Below are positions 32,719-41,171 of a stretch of DNA of 64,000 nucleotides, one piece after another. The translations under genes were made by a program, and so were the position numbers. Source of the stretch: Roseomonas sp. AR75 (GTDB taxonomy: Bacteria; Pseudomonadota; Alphaproteobacteria; Acetobacterales; Acetobacteraceae); NCBI RefSeq assembly GCF_005222815.1, contig NZ_STGB01000005.1, forward strand, positions 372,001 to 436,000. The letters are read 5' to 3'. Below the pieces are notes generated by a model that ran no database searches, was not told where the DNA came from, and saw only the letters and a list, made by a program, of their open reading frames with translations. Numbering within the stretch: position 1 is the stretch's first letter; the number at the start of each line of letters is the position of its first letter.

Positions 32719-34443
32719 ATGCACAGGCCGTTCCCTTCCCGCCGGGCGTTGCTTCTGGCCGCGGCGTTGCTCTCCGCCTGCGGCGCCGGTGGCGCGCCGG
32801 CCTCCTCGGCCGCCAGCCCCGGCGACTCGACGGGCCCCTTCGGCGCCTATCTCGCCGGCCGCTTCGCGCAATCCGAGGCGGACACCCGCGCCGCCGCCGA
32901 CAGCATGCTGCAGGCGCTGCAGCGCGATCCCGACGAGGCGGAGGTGCTGAACCGCGCCTTCGTCGCCGCCCTGCTGGATGGCAGGCCCGACGCGGTGCGC
33001 CTCGCCCGCCGCCTGCCGGAGAACCACGCGGCGGCGCTGCTGTTGTTCGGCAACGAGGCACAGGCCGGCCGCTGGGACCGCGCCGAGCAGCGCGTGCGCG
33101 CCCTGCCCCGCCAGGGACCCGCCGGGCTGCTGGCGCCGATGCTGCTGGCCTGGACGCTGCAGGGGAAAGGCCAGACCGACGAGGCGATCGCCATCCTCCG
33201 CCCGCTGGCGGAGGGCGGCCGCCTGCGCGGCATCCATGCCTTGCATCTCGCGTTGATCGCCGACGTCGCCGGCCGCGACCGGGAGGCTGAGCGCTACGCC
33301 CGCATGGCACTCTCGGAGGGGCCGGAAGCCTCGCTGCGCCTGATCCAGCTTGCCGGCGGCATCCTCGTGCGCAACGGCGGCGAGGCCGAGGCGATGCGCA
33401 TGCTGGAGGCGCTCGGCCGCAGCAATGCGGACATCGCCATCGCCGCCGGCACGCCGGAAGGGCGTCGCGCCCTGCTCGCCGGCCGCGCCGTCGCCTCCCC
33501 CACGGAGGGCATCGCGGAAGCCTATATCGCGCTGGCGGCGGCGCTGCGCGGGCAGGGCGGCGGCGAGGTCGGGCTGATGCTGTCGCGGCTGGCGCTGCGC
33601 CTGCGGCCCGATTTCGCGCCGACCGTGCTGCTGATGGCCGACTACTTCGCCGATGAGCGCCAGCCCGAGACCGCCCTGGTCCTGCTGGATACCGTGCCGG
33701 CCGATGATCCGCTGGCCGGCCTCGTCGCGCTACGCCGCGCCGCGATGCTCGGCCGGCTCGACCGCGTGGCGGAAGCGGAAGCCGAGCTGACCCGCCTCGC
33801 CGCTGCCGCGCCGCATGCACCGCAGCCGATGATCCGGCTCGGCGACATGCTGCGCATCCGCAACCGCTTCGCCGATGCCGCAATCGCCTATGACGGCGCG
33901 GTCGCGCGGATCGGGACGCCCACGCCCGACGACTGGCCGATCTTCTACGCCCGCGGCATCGCGCTCGAGCGGTCGAGCCAGTGGCCGCGCGCCGAGGCGG
34001 ACTTCCAGACGGCGCTGCGCCTCGCGCCGGAGCAGCCCTATGTCCTGAACTACCTCGCCTATACCTGGGTGGAGCACGGCACCAACCTGGTGGAGGCCCG
34101 GCGCATGCTGGAACGCGCCGTGGAGCTGCGCCCCAACGACGGCAACATCGTGGACAGCCTGGGCTGGGCGCTGTTCAAGCTCGGCGACATCCCCGGCGCG
34201 GTGCGCTGGCTGGAGCGCGCCGTCGAGCTGGAATCGCGGAACAGCGTCATCAACGACCATCTCGGCGACGCCTACTGGGCCGCGGGGCGGCAGAACGAGG
34301 CACGCTTCCAATGGCTGCGCGCCCTGCGCACCGAGCCGGAGGCGGCGGATGTCCCGCGCATCGAGGCGAAGCTCCGCGACGGCCTGCCGACGCCGCCCGC
34401 CTCCACCGCCCAGCGCAGCGACGATGCCCCCGCCACGCGATGA
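32719..34443 (+). CDS. TPR-repeat lipoprotein
   Basis: A 574-residue protein. A lipoprotein signal (LLLAAALLSACGAG, lipid-modified cysteine 21) is followed almost entirely by helical hairpins of the tetratricopeptide type. The clearest repeats lie in the C-terminal third: PYVLNYLAYTWVEHGTNLVEARRMLERAVEL and NIVDSLGWALFKLGDIPGAVRWLERAVEL. The architecture and the neighbour ispE are both typical for alphaproteobacteria. The protein is probably an outer-membrane or periplasmic scaffold. The next gene, ispE, begins about 70 bases downstream. Confidence 0.88.
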   Translation: MHRPFPSRRALLLAAALLSACGAGGAPASSAASPGDSTGPFGAYLAGRFAQSEADTRAAADSMLQALQRDPDEAEVLNRAFVAALLDGRPDAVRLARRLPENHAAALLLFGNEAQAGRWDRAEQRVRALPRQGPAGLLAPMLLAWTLQGKGQTDEAIAILRPLAEGGRLRGIHALHLALIADVAGRDREAERYARMALSEGPEASLRLIQLAGGILVRNGGEAEAMRMLEALGRSNADIAIAAGTPEGRRALLAGRAVASPTEGIAEAYIALAAALRGQGGGEVGLMLSRLALRLRPDFAPTVLLMADYFADERQPETALVLLDTVPADDPLAGLVALRRAAMLGRLDRVAEAEAELTRLAAAAPHAPQPMIRLGDMLRIRNRFADAAIAYDGAVARIGTPTPDDWPIFYARGIALERSSQWPRAEADFQTALRLAPEQPYVLNYLAYTWVEHGTNLVEARRMLERAVELRPNDGNIVDSLGWALFKLGDIPGAVRWLERAVELESRNSVINDHLGDAYWAAGRQNEARFQWLRALRTEPEAADVPRIEAKLRDGLPTPPASTAQRSDDAPATR

Positions 34444-34452
34444 GCTCCGCCT

Positions 34453-34560
34453 CCCTCCCTCCCCTGCATGCGGGGGTTCGACGCACAGCGTCGAACGCCG
34501 GAGTTGCTGCGACGTGCCGCAGCTTACGCAGGCTGGCCGGGGTGGGGGCCGCGCGACCTC
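34453..34560. repeat. GC-rich intergenic repeat element with two internal hairpins
   Basis: The element begins CCTCCCTCCC..TGCGGGGG and ends GGGGTGGGGGC-CGCGCGACCTC, the same right flank as the 19.7-kb repeat (there GGGGTGGGGGCACGCGCGACCTC). Its middle holds GTTCGACGC-ACA-GCGTCGAAC (9-bp stem) and GCTGCG/CGCAGC. It fills the whole gap between the TPR gene and ispE and runs into the ispE start region. Confidence 0.7.
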
Positions 34561-35404
34561 CGCGGTAGAGGAACCTGCTCCGGCGAAGGTCAATCTCTAC
34601 CTTCGCGTCACCGGCCGCCGTCCCGACGGCTACCACCTGCTCGACAGCATCGCCGTCTTTGCCGGCGCCGCGGACCTGGTGCACGCTGTGCTCGCGGAGG
34701 GGTTGAGCCTCGCCGTCACCGGCCCGGAAGCCGGCGTTCTGGCCGACGAGCCGGACAATCTGGTCCTCCGCGCCGCCCGCGCCCTCGCCGCCGCAACGGG
34801 TGCCCGCGCCGGCGCCGCGATCACGCTGGACAAGCACTTGCCGGTCGCATCCGGCATCGGCGGCGGCTCGGCGGATGCCGCCGCCGCGCTGCGCGCGCTG
34901 AACGCGCTGTGGAACACCGGCCTCGATGCCGCGGCGCTCCACGGCATCGCCGCGGGCCTCGGCGCCGACGTGCCGGTCTGCATCGCGGGTCGGCCGATGC
35001 GCATGCAGGGCATCGGCGAGATCCTTTCGGACGCCCCGCCCCTGCCCGCCTTCGGCCTGCTGCTGGCCAATCCCCGCATCGCGCTGCCCACCCCCGCGGT
35101 GTTCAAGGCGCGCCGAGGCGGTTTCTCGGCGCCGGCCGGCCTGCCTGGCCGCCTGCCGGACGCCGCCGCGCTGGCGGATTGGCTGCGCCCGCTCGGCAAC
35201 GACCTGCAGGACGCCGCGATCGCGCTCTGCCCGTCGATCGCCGAGGTCCTTGCCGCCATTGCCGCCCGGCCCGGCTGCCTGCTTGCGCGCATGAGCGGGA
35301 GCGGCGCGACCTGCTTCGGCATCTTCCGCGACGCGGCGACGGCCGAAGCGGCGGCGCTCACCCTGCCGGTCACCTGGTGGCGCTGGGGCGGCGGCCTCGG
35401 CTGA
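34514..35404 (+). CDS. ispE: 4-diphosphocytidyl-2-C-methyl-D-erythritol kinase IspE
   Basis: A GHMP-family kinase of the MEP isoprenoid pathway. It phosphorylates CDP-ME at the 2-hydroxyl using ATP. Conserved blocks are APAKVNLYLRVTGRRPDGYH at the N-terminus (Lys and the first Asp/His region), the ATP-binding loop PVASGIGGGSADAAAALRAL, and the C-terminal MSGSGATCFGIF. The start is difficult: conserved sequence begins near 34576, but the only in-frame standard start upstream is GTG 34514, inside a repeat element. This would give 296 residues with about 20 non-conserved ones at the front. A non-standard start closer in is possible. Confidence 0.9.
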   Translation: MPQLTQAGRGGGRATSAVEEPAPAKVNLYLRVTGRRPDGYHLLDSIAVFAGAADLVHAVLAEGLSLAVTGPEAGVLADEPDNLVLRAARALAAATGARAGAAITLDKHLPVASGIGGGSADAAAALRALNALWNTGLDAAALHGIAAGLGADVPVCIAGRPMRMQGIGEILSDAPPLPAFGLLLANPRIALPTPAVFKARRGGFSAPAGLPGRLPDAAALADWLRPLGNDLQDAAIALCPSIAEVLAAIAARPGCLLARMSGSGATCFGIFRDAATAEAAALTLPVTWWRWGGGLG

Positions 35405-35494
35405 CCGCGACGCGGCCCTCGGGCAGGCGCGTTGCATCCGGGTATGTCCGCATGCAACGCTCGGTTGCCGCACGACGCGGCGGCGGGAGGCGTG

Positions 35495-36166
35495 ATGAGC
35501 CTGCACCTCAACCTGATGCATGCCGAGGCAGCCGTCGCCTTCGCCGAGAAGCACCTGCGCGGACGCGCCTCCAACAAGCCGGAGGACATCATCCACACGC
35601 ACCAGGAGAACCTCCGCCGCTTCGCGACGGGGATAAGCGCGAACAAGGAGATCCAGCAGGAGATCGTGCTCGATAGCCTGGCGAACAGCTTCAATGTCCG
35701 GATGGGTTGCCAGCAACTCCATGGCGAGCGAGCCGGCGCGATCTCCTCGGCGCGGGACGCGCGCAAGCTGGCCGGCGAGCGCCTGAACGCCGCCGCCATC
35801 ATCCGCGACGGCATCGGCAACTGCTTCGAGCATGCGGTGCTCGCCTGCCATCACCTGAACGGCAAGGGCGTCGCCAGCTACATGGTCGACACCGACGACG
35901 AGACGAACCACTGCTTCGTGCTGATCGGCCTCGGCGGCGGCCTCGATGGCACGACGGTGCAGGCGGCACCGAACGCCCTGCCGGGCGCGCCCTTCAACGC
36001 CGCCTTCGCGGTGGTCTGCGACCCCTGGTACCATGAGTGGTTCGCAGTGGGCAGCTTCTGGGCCACGAAGATGCACCGCATCCTGATGACCACGAACAAG
36101 CGCGCCACCGGGCTGCTGCCGGCGCAGGTGCCCTTCACCTTCACCGCGTCCAACCACGTGACGTGA
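35495..36166 (+). CDS. uncharacterised protein with Cys-His-Asp (papain/transglutaminase-like) pattern
   Basis: A 223-residue cytoplasmic protein not assigned to a named family. After a helical N-terminal 100 residues it shows GIGNCFEHAVLA (C110), then NHCFVLIG (H139), then FAVVCDPWYHEW (D176). This order and spacing (Cys on a helix, His on a strand, Asp on the next strand followed by Pro-Trp) is that of papain-fold and transglutaminase-like hydrolases, including many bacterial effectors. There is no signal peptide. GGGAGGCGTG precedes ATG 35495. Its stop codon is part of a hairpin shared with the convergent aminotransferase gene. Catalytic function is inferred, not demonstrated. Confidence 0.7.
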   Translation: MSLHLNLMHAEAAVAFAEKHLRGRASNKPEDIIHTHQENLRRFATGISANKEIQQEIVLDSLANSFNVRMGCQQLHGERAGAISSARDARKLAGERLNAAAIIRDGIGNCFEHAVLACHHLNGKGVASYMVDTDDETNHCFVLIGLGGGLDGTTVQAAPNALPGAPFNAAFAVVCDPWYHEWFAVGSFWATKMHRILMTTNKRATGLLPAQVPFTFTASNHVT

Positions 36167-36182
36167 TGCGCAGGGCGCATCA
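36164..36182. terminator. hairpin spanning both stop codons of convergent genes
   Basis: TGATGCGC-AGG-GCGCATCA is a perfect 8-bp stem with a 3-base loop. The left TGA is the stop of the 35495-36166 gene and the right TCA is the complement of the aminotransferase stop. There is no U-tract on either side, so termination might need Rho, or the structure may mainly protect the 3' ends. Confidence 0.6.
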
Positions 36183-37361
36183 GCGCCCGAGCCAGCCCTT
36201 CAGCCGCGCCGGCGCGGCGACCATGTCGGTCTCCGACCCGCAATAGGAGAACCGCAGGAAACGCGCGCCGCGGTCGCGCTCGAAATCCACGCCGGGCGTC
36301 GCCGCGATCCCCGCGCCCTCCAGCATGCGCGCGCAGAAATCCAGGCTGTCATTGGTCAGGTGGCCGATGTCGCACCACAAATAGAAGGCGCCGTCGGCCT
36401 GGGCGATGCGGTCGAACCCCGCCGCCGGGAGCCCCGCCAGCAGCGCCGCGCGGCTCCGCGCGTAGCGCGCCTTGTTCGCCTCCAGCTCCTCCGTGCAGTC
36501 GAAGGCCGCCTCCGCCGCCACCTGCGCGACATGCGGCGCGCTGATGAACAGGTTCTGCGCCAGGCACTCGACGGGACGGACAAGATCCTCCGGCAGCAGC
36601 AGCCAGCCGATCCGCCACCCCGTCATGGAGAAGTACTTGGAAAAGCTGTTCACCACGATCGTGCTGTCGCTGAAGCACGCCGCCGTGCTCTCCGCCACGC
36701 TGCCATAGGAGAGCCCGTGATAGATCTCGTCGGAGACCAGCCGCACGCCGTTGCGCTCGCACCACGCCGCGATCGCGCGCAGTTCCTCCGGCGCCAGCAT
36801 CGTGCCCGCGGGGTTGCAGGGGCTCGCCACGATCAGCCCGGCCGGCAGCGGGTCCAGCTTCTCCAGCATCGCGAGCGTCGGCTGGAAGCGCGTCGAGGCG
36901 TCGCAAGGCAGCAACTGCGGCACCATGCCCAGCGCCGTCAGGATGTTCGCATAGGGCGGGTAGAAGGGCGCAGCCATCGCGACGCGGTCGCCGGCGTCGA
37001 AGGCCGCCAGGAACGCCAGCGGGAAGGCGCCCGAGGCGCCGACGGTCACCGCGATCCGCGCGGCCGGCACCGTAACGCCGTATTTCGCCGCGTAGTGGCC
37101 CGCGATGCGTGCGCGCAGCGAGGCGAGTCCGAAGGCTTCCGTGTAGCCCATCGGCGCGCCCGCCTGCAGCGCGCGGATCGCCGCCTCCGCCGCGCCGCGC
37201 GGCGCGCCGGTCCCGGGCTGGCCGACTTCCATGCGGATCACGCCCAGGGCATCGGGATAGGCGCCCGCCGGCAGCGCGGCGGCGCGCGCATTGGCCGCCG
37301 CGATCACGTCCATCACCAGGAAGGGCGGCGCTGCCGCCCCGCGCCCGACCTTCAGCGCCAT
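36180..37361 (-). CDS. class I/II pyridoxal-phosphate aminotransferase
   Basis: A 393-residue fold-type I aminotransferase of the AspC/AspB branch. Landmarks: MEVGQPGTGAP near the N-terminus, the PLP-ring region APFYPPYANIL, SPCNPAGTMLAPEEL, the Asp/Tyr pair LVSDEIYHGL, the Schiff-base lysine in NSFSKYFSMTGWRIG, and the carboxylate-binding Arg in FLRFSYCG. Substrate cannot be set from sequence; annotated relatives act on aspartate, alanine or aromatic amino acids. It is followed 19 bases upstream on the same strand by the gamma-glutamyltransferase-like gene, which may be cotranscribed. Confidence 0.9.
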   Translation of the reverse strand: MALKVGRGAAAPPFLVMDVIAAANARAAALPAGAYPDALGVIRMEVGQPGTGAPRGAAEAAIRALQAGAPMGYTEAFGLASLRARIAGHYAAKYGVTVPAARIAVTVGASGAFPLAFLAAFDAGDRVAMAAPFYPPYANILTALGMVPQLLPCDASTRFQPTLAMLEKLDPLPAGLIVASPCNPAGTMLAPEELRAIAAWCERNGVRLVSDEIYHGLSYGSVAESTAACFSDSTIVVNSFSKYFSMTGWRIGWLLLPEDLVRPVECLAQNLFISAPHVAQVAAEAAFDCTEELEANKARYARSRAALLAGLPAAGFDRIAQADGAFYLWCDIGHLTNDSLDFCARMLEGAGIAATPGVDFERDRGARFLRFSYCGSETDMVAAPARLKGWLGR

Positions 37362-37380
37362 CCCGGTCCGCCCGCGCCCG

Positions 37381-38784
37381 TCACTCGAGCCCGCCGAGCG
37401 CCAACCCGGCACCGCGCTGGTCCGTCGCCGCGGAACAGGTCGCCGCGTCGCCGGGCATGTAGCGCGGGCACCCGATGGCGGAGGCGCGGCCTGGCTCGGG
37501 GAGGGAGGCGACGGCGGCCTGGGCGGGCTGGCCGCGCATCAGCCGGGCCAGCGCCGTGCCGGCGGCCAGCGCCGCCATCTCCTGCCCGGTGCCGGCCGCG
37601 CCGGCGCGGAAGGCGCGCACATTCGAATTATGGACGATCCCCGCAGCATACAGCGGCGGCCGCACCTGGCCGATATTCGGCGCCGCACCCAGCAGGATGC
37701 CGGTGCCCGGCGCCACCCGACCGGTGCCGAACAGGTTGTTCATGGTGAAGACGCAGGACACCGCCATCCCCTGCCGGTCCATCACCACCAGCGCCGCGGA
37801 GGCCGGCAGCATCGCCGCCCCGCCTGCCCCGGGCGCGCCGCCGGCCATGGCGGCCTGGAAGGCCGAAGCGGTGTCCTGCCCGCCATCGAGTTCGGCCGGC
37901 AGGATGGAGACGATGTCCGAGCCCAGCCGCTGCTGCGCCGGCGGCACCACGCGCGGCACCGAGGCACGCATCTCCGCCACCGTGAGCCCTCCGCCCGCCG
38001 GCACCGAGGCCTCCTCAAGCCGCCGTGCCAGGCTGCCCTGGTAGAGGTCGCCGACGCCGGCCGTGCGCAGCGTGGCGAGCGTCACGCCGAGATCGGCCTG
38101 CACCAGCCGCTCGCCGACCTGCGGCGGGCGGCCATTCGCACCACCGAAGGCCGCGACCGCCCAGGGATCCTCGAAGAGCGGGCCCGAGACCGCGGCGAGG
38201 TCCGCGGCGAAGGCGCGGCTCACCTCGATGCCGAAGCGCGCGGCCTGCTCCGCCGGCGCGATGAGCTGCTCGAAGGGAAGCCGCCCGCCGCGCGTATGCA
38301 GCGCGAACAGCCCGCGGGCGAGCATCGGCACCGCGGCCGGCCGGTCCGCCCCGGCCGGCACGCCGGAACGCGGCCCCGGCGGGAACAGCACCGCCTCGGC
38401 GGCATTGCGGGCGGGGTTGTAGAGGACGCAGGCGCCGCCCCCGCCCAGCCCTGCGCGGGAGGGCAGGGTCACGGCCATGGTCAGCCCGGCGGCCGTCGCG
38501 GCATCCAGCGCCGTGCCGCCGGTGGAAAGCACGGTGCGCGCCACCGTCGCCGCGCGTGGCTCGTCGGCCACGACGTAGCCGAGGAAGCCGCGCACGAAGC
38601 CTTCCTCTCCGACCTGGGCGCGCGGCGTGCCGGCGAGCGTGTTCCCGATGGAGTTGAAGGTGCTGCAGCCCGGCAGCGCCATCAGCGCGAGCAGCCCCGC
38701 CGCGAGGCCGCGCCGCCGCCCGGAGCCGACCAGACGAGTCAGACGGGTCCCAAGCTGGCCATCCCCCACCGCGCTGCTTCCCAT
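37381..38784 (-). CDS. divergent gamma-glutamyltransferase-like lipoprotein
   Basis: About 467 residues. The N-terminus has a lipobox (ALMALPGCSTF), so it is probably a membrane-anchored periplasmic protein. GGTALDAATAAGLTMAVTLP and AGLGGGGACVLY are clear GGT large-subunit blocks. The autoprocessing region normally reads TTH-SVVDxxGNAV, with Thr as the nucleophile that becomes the small-subunit N-terminus. Here the aligned residues are SAALVVMDRQGMAV, giving Ser-Ala-Ala. The downstream GSPGGSRI oxyanion motif is also not recognisable (AAGTGQEM). Activity and self-cleavage are therefore doubtful, unless Ser replaces Thr. It lies upstream of the aminotransferase on the same strand. Starts at 38784 and 38802 are both possible. 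Confidence 0.8.
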   Translation of the reverse strand: MGSSAVGDGQLGTRLTRLVGSGRRRGLAAGLLALMALPGCSTFNSIGNTLAGTPRAQVGEEGFVRGFLGYVVADEPRAATVARTVLSTGGTALDAATAAGLTMAVTLPSRAGLGGGGACVLYNPARNAAEAVLFPPGPRSGVPAGADRPAAVPMLARGLFALHTRGGRLPFEQLIAPAEQAARFGIEVSRAFAADLAAVSGPLFEDPWAVAAFGGANGRPPQVGERLVQADLGVTLATLRTAGVGDLYQGSLARRLEEASVPAGGGLTVAEMRASVPRVVPPAQQRLGSDIVSILPAELDGGQDTASAFQAAMAGGAPGAGGAAMLPASAALVVMDRQGMAVSCVFTMNNLFGTGRVAPGTGILLGAAPNIGQVRPPLYAAGIVHNSNVRAFRAGAAGTGQEMAALAAGTALARLMRGQPAQAAVASLPEPGRASAIGCPRYMPGDAATCSAATDQRGAGLALGGLE

Positions 38785-39093
38785 CCTGCTCGCCCTTGCC
38801 ATCCCCGGCGCCGCGCTGGGTGATACGGGAGTCGCGGCGAGAACCTCCGCCCGGCCGGGCGCCACCCTGCGGAACGCGGCGCCGCCGGGATCGGTCCCGC
38901 GCCGTGGCGCATCACGCTGATCCGGAAGGGCGCCATAAACGCCTTCGGCAGCACGGGCAACCGCAGGGGGTACGCGCTGCCCTGGCGGAGACGCCGCTTC
39001 TGCGGGATGATCGGGGCGACGCATGTCCCGCCGCCCGGCGGGCGCCCGACATCGCCCTGCCGCCGCGCGGCCCGGGGCGCGCAAGAGGACCCG

Positions 39094-39903
39094 ATGCGAC
39101 CGCCCCTTCCCCGCCCGCCCCATCGCCGTCCGCCCCATAGCCGCAAGCGCGGCCTGCTCGCCCTGCTGCTCGGCCTGCTGCTGTTCGCCGCGCCGGCGCT
39201 CGCCCAGTCTTCCGCCTTCACCCCCGCCCAGCGTGCCGAGATCGTGGATATCCTGCGCGAGGCGCTGCGCCAGGACCCGTCCATCCTGCGCGAGGCGCTG
39301 GTGGGACTGGAAGAAGCCGAGCAGCGCGACCGCGCGGCAGCCCGCCGCGCTGCCATCGGCCAGCATGCCGATGCCCTGTTCCGTGACGCCGCCGACCCCG
39401 TGCGCGGCAACGCCCGCGGCGACGTCACCGTCGTCGAGTTCTTCGATGCGCGCTGCGGCTACTGCAAGCAGCTTCACCCCGCGCTCGAGGCGCTGCTGCG
39501 GCGGGATGCGAATGTCAGGATCGTGATGAAGGACCTGCCCATCCTCGGGCCGAACAGCGTCCTCGCCTCCCGCGCGCTGCTCGCGGCGCAGCGCCAGGGC
39601 AAGTATGCGCAGCTGCAGGATGCGCTGCTCGGCCTGCGCACCGAGCCGACCGAGGCGGTGCTGCGGCGCGAGGCCGAGCGGGTCGGCCTCGACTGGACCA
39701 GGCTGCGGCGCGACATGGACGATCCCGCCATCGCCCGCCGCATCGAGGAGAACATCCGCCTCGCCCAGTCGCTGGGCATCGAGGGAACGCCCGCGCTGGT
39801 CATCGCCGCGAACGGCGATCCCGCCGGCGCCACGATGGTCCCCGGCGCCGTCGATCTCGCCCAGTTGGAGCGGCTGGTCGGCGCGGCGCGCGGCGCGCGG
39901 TAG
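39094..39903 (+). CDS. DsbA-family thiol:disulfide oxidoreductase (ScsC/Com1-like)
   Basis: A 269-residue periplasmic thioredoxin-fold protein. A long basic leader (MRPPLPRPPHRRPPHSRKR) precedes the hydrophobic signal core ending in ALAQ. A helical N-terminal extension (VDILREALRQDPSILREALVGLEEAE) resembles the oligomerisation region of ScsC/BcfH-type enzymes. The active site FFDARCGYCKQLHPAL has a CGYC pair, and the cis-proline loop is GIEGTPALVI. Such proteins isomerise or oxidise disulfides in the envelope. It stands alone on the plus strand. No dsbB or dsbD is in view. Confidence 0.88.
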   Translation: MRPPLPRPPHRRPPHSRKRGLLALLLGLLLFAAPALAQSSAFTPAQRAEIVDILREALRQDPSILREALVGLEEAEQRDRAAARRAAIGQHADALFRDAADPVRGNARGDVTVVEFFDARCGYCKQLHPALEALLRRDANVRIVMKDLPILGPNSVLASRALLAAQRQGKYAQLQDALLGLRTEPTEAVLRREAERVGLDWTRLRRDMDDPAIARRIEENIRLAQSLGIEGTPALVIAANGDPAGATMVPGAVDLAQLERLVGAARGAR

Positions 39904-40071
39904 GGAGTCCGCCGCGGCCACCGGTTGGAGCGTCTTCCTGTCCCGTATAGACTGTGTGCAATCAGGGGCGCGGGAGATGCAGGCGAGGTTCGACACGGCC
40001 CGGCGGCGGGGCGGAAGGCGGGAGCGCGATGCGCGCAATCCCGGCACTGCGGCCTTTCCGGTCGATTGACC

Positions 40072-41040
40072 ATGGCAACCGAGCCCTTCGCGACACGGGA
40101 ACCGGCCGTGCCGCGCCTGGATGTGCGCGTGCCGTTGCCGGACATCGCGCCCTGGCGCGCCGGCAATACGGGCATCGAAGGCATCTGGAGCTTCACCGCG
40201 CCCGAAGCCGGCCCGCATCTGGTGCTGACGGCGCTGGTGCATGGCAACGAGATCTCCGGCGCGCTGCTGCTGACGCGCTGGCTGCGCGAGGCGATCCGGC
40301 CGCGCCGCGGCACGCTGACGCTCGCCCTCGCCAACCTCGCCGCCTTCGACCGCTTCGATCCCGCGGACCCGACCGCAAGCCGGTTCGTGGACGAGGATCT
40401 GAACCGCGTCTGGGCCTCGGACCTGCTGGCCTCCGGTCGGCGCTCCGTCGAGCTCGACCGGGCGCGGGCGCTGCTGCCGGCGTTGCGGCGCGCGGACGTG
40501 CTGCTCGACCTGCATTCGATGCTCTGGCCTTCGGATCCGCTGTTCATCGCCGGTCCCGGCGCCGCGGCGCGCGCGCTGGGCTGCGCGCTCGGCACGCCGC
40601 CGCTCGTGGTGGGCGACGAAGGCCATGCGGCGGGGCTGCGCATGATCGACCACGCGCATTTCGCTGCCGGCGCGCGCGCCCTGCTGCTCGAGGCCGGGCC
40701 GCATTGGCAGCCCGAGACGCTCGATCAGATGGAGCGCACGGCGGCCACGCTGCTCCGCCGGCTCGGCATGGCGGAGGACGGCGCGCGGCTGGCGCCCGAG
40801 GAAGCGCTGCCCCCGGGTCGGCTGGCTCGGGTGACGCGCACCGTGACGGCGCAGAGCGCGGAGTTCGTGTTCCTGCGCGACTTCCGCGGCGGCGAGCTGA
40901 TTCCCCGCCGCAACACGCTGATCGCCCTGGACGGCGAGGCGGAGCTGCGCACGCCGCATGACGACTGCCTGCTCGTGATGCCGAGCCCCCGCGCGATGCG
41001 CGGCCACACCGCCGTGCGCCTCGCGCGTTTCGAGGAATAG
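40072..41040 (+). CDS. succinylglutamate desuccinylase/aspartoacylase family deacylase
   Basis: A 322-residue zinc carboxypeptidase-like deacylase (AstE/AspA family). The zinc ligands are the His and Glu of LVHGNEISGALLL and the His of DVLLDLHSMLWP; EDLNRVW is the substrate-carboxylate block. The C-terminal part forms the small beta domain typical of the family. Substrates of relatives include N-succinylglutamate, N-acetylaspartate, ectoine derivatives and acyl amino acids, so the exact reaction is open. The ATG at 40072 overlaps the end of a preceding non-coding frame (TTGACCATGG); no close operon partner. Confidence 0.85.
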   Translation: MATEPFATREPAVPRLDVRVPLPDIAPWRAGNTGIEGIWSFTAPEAGPHLVLTALVHGNEISGALLLTRWLREAIRPRRGTLTLALANLAAFDRFDPADPTASRFVDEDLNRVWASDLLASGRRSVELDRARALLPALRRADVLLDLHSMLWPSDPLFIAGPGAAARALGCALGTPPLVVGDEGHAAGLRMIDHAHFAAGARALLLEAGPHWQPETLDQMERTAATLLRRLGMAEDGARLAPEEALPPGRLARVTRTVTAQSAEFVFLRDFRGGELIPRRNTLIALDGEAELRTPHDDCLLVMPSPRAMRGHTAVRLARFEE

Positions 41041-41171
41041 GGAAGGCGCGTTCCACCCGCGGCCCGCCGCCGAAGGCGGCCCGCGCGGCTCGATACAGCG
41101 CCGATCTGCGCACCACGTCTGAGACGCGTAGCCCAAGCGCGCGGATGTGCGCGCCGGCGTCTGAGGCGCCC

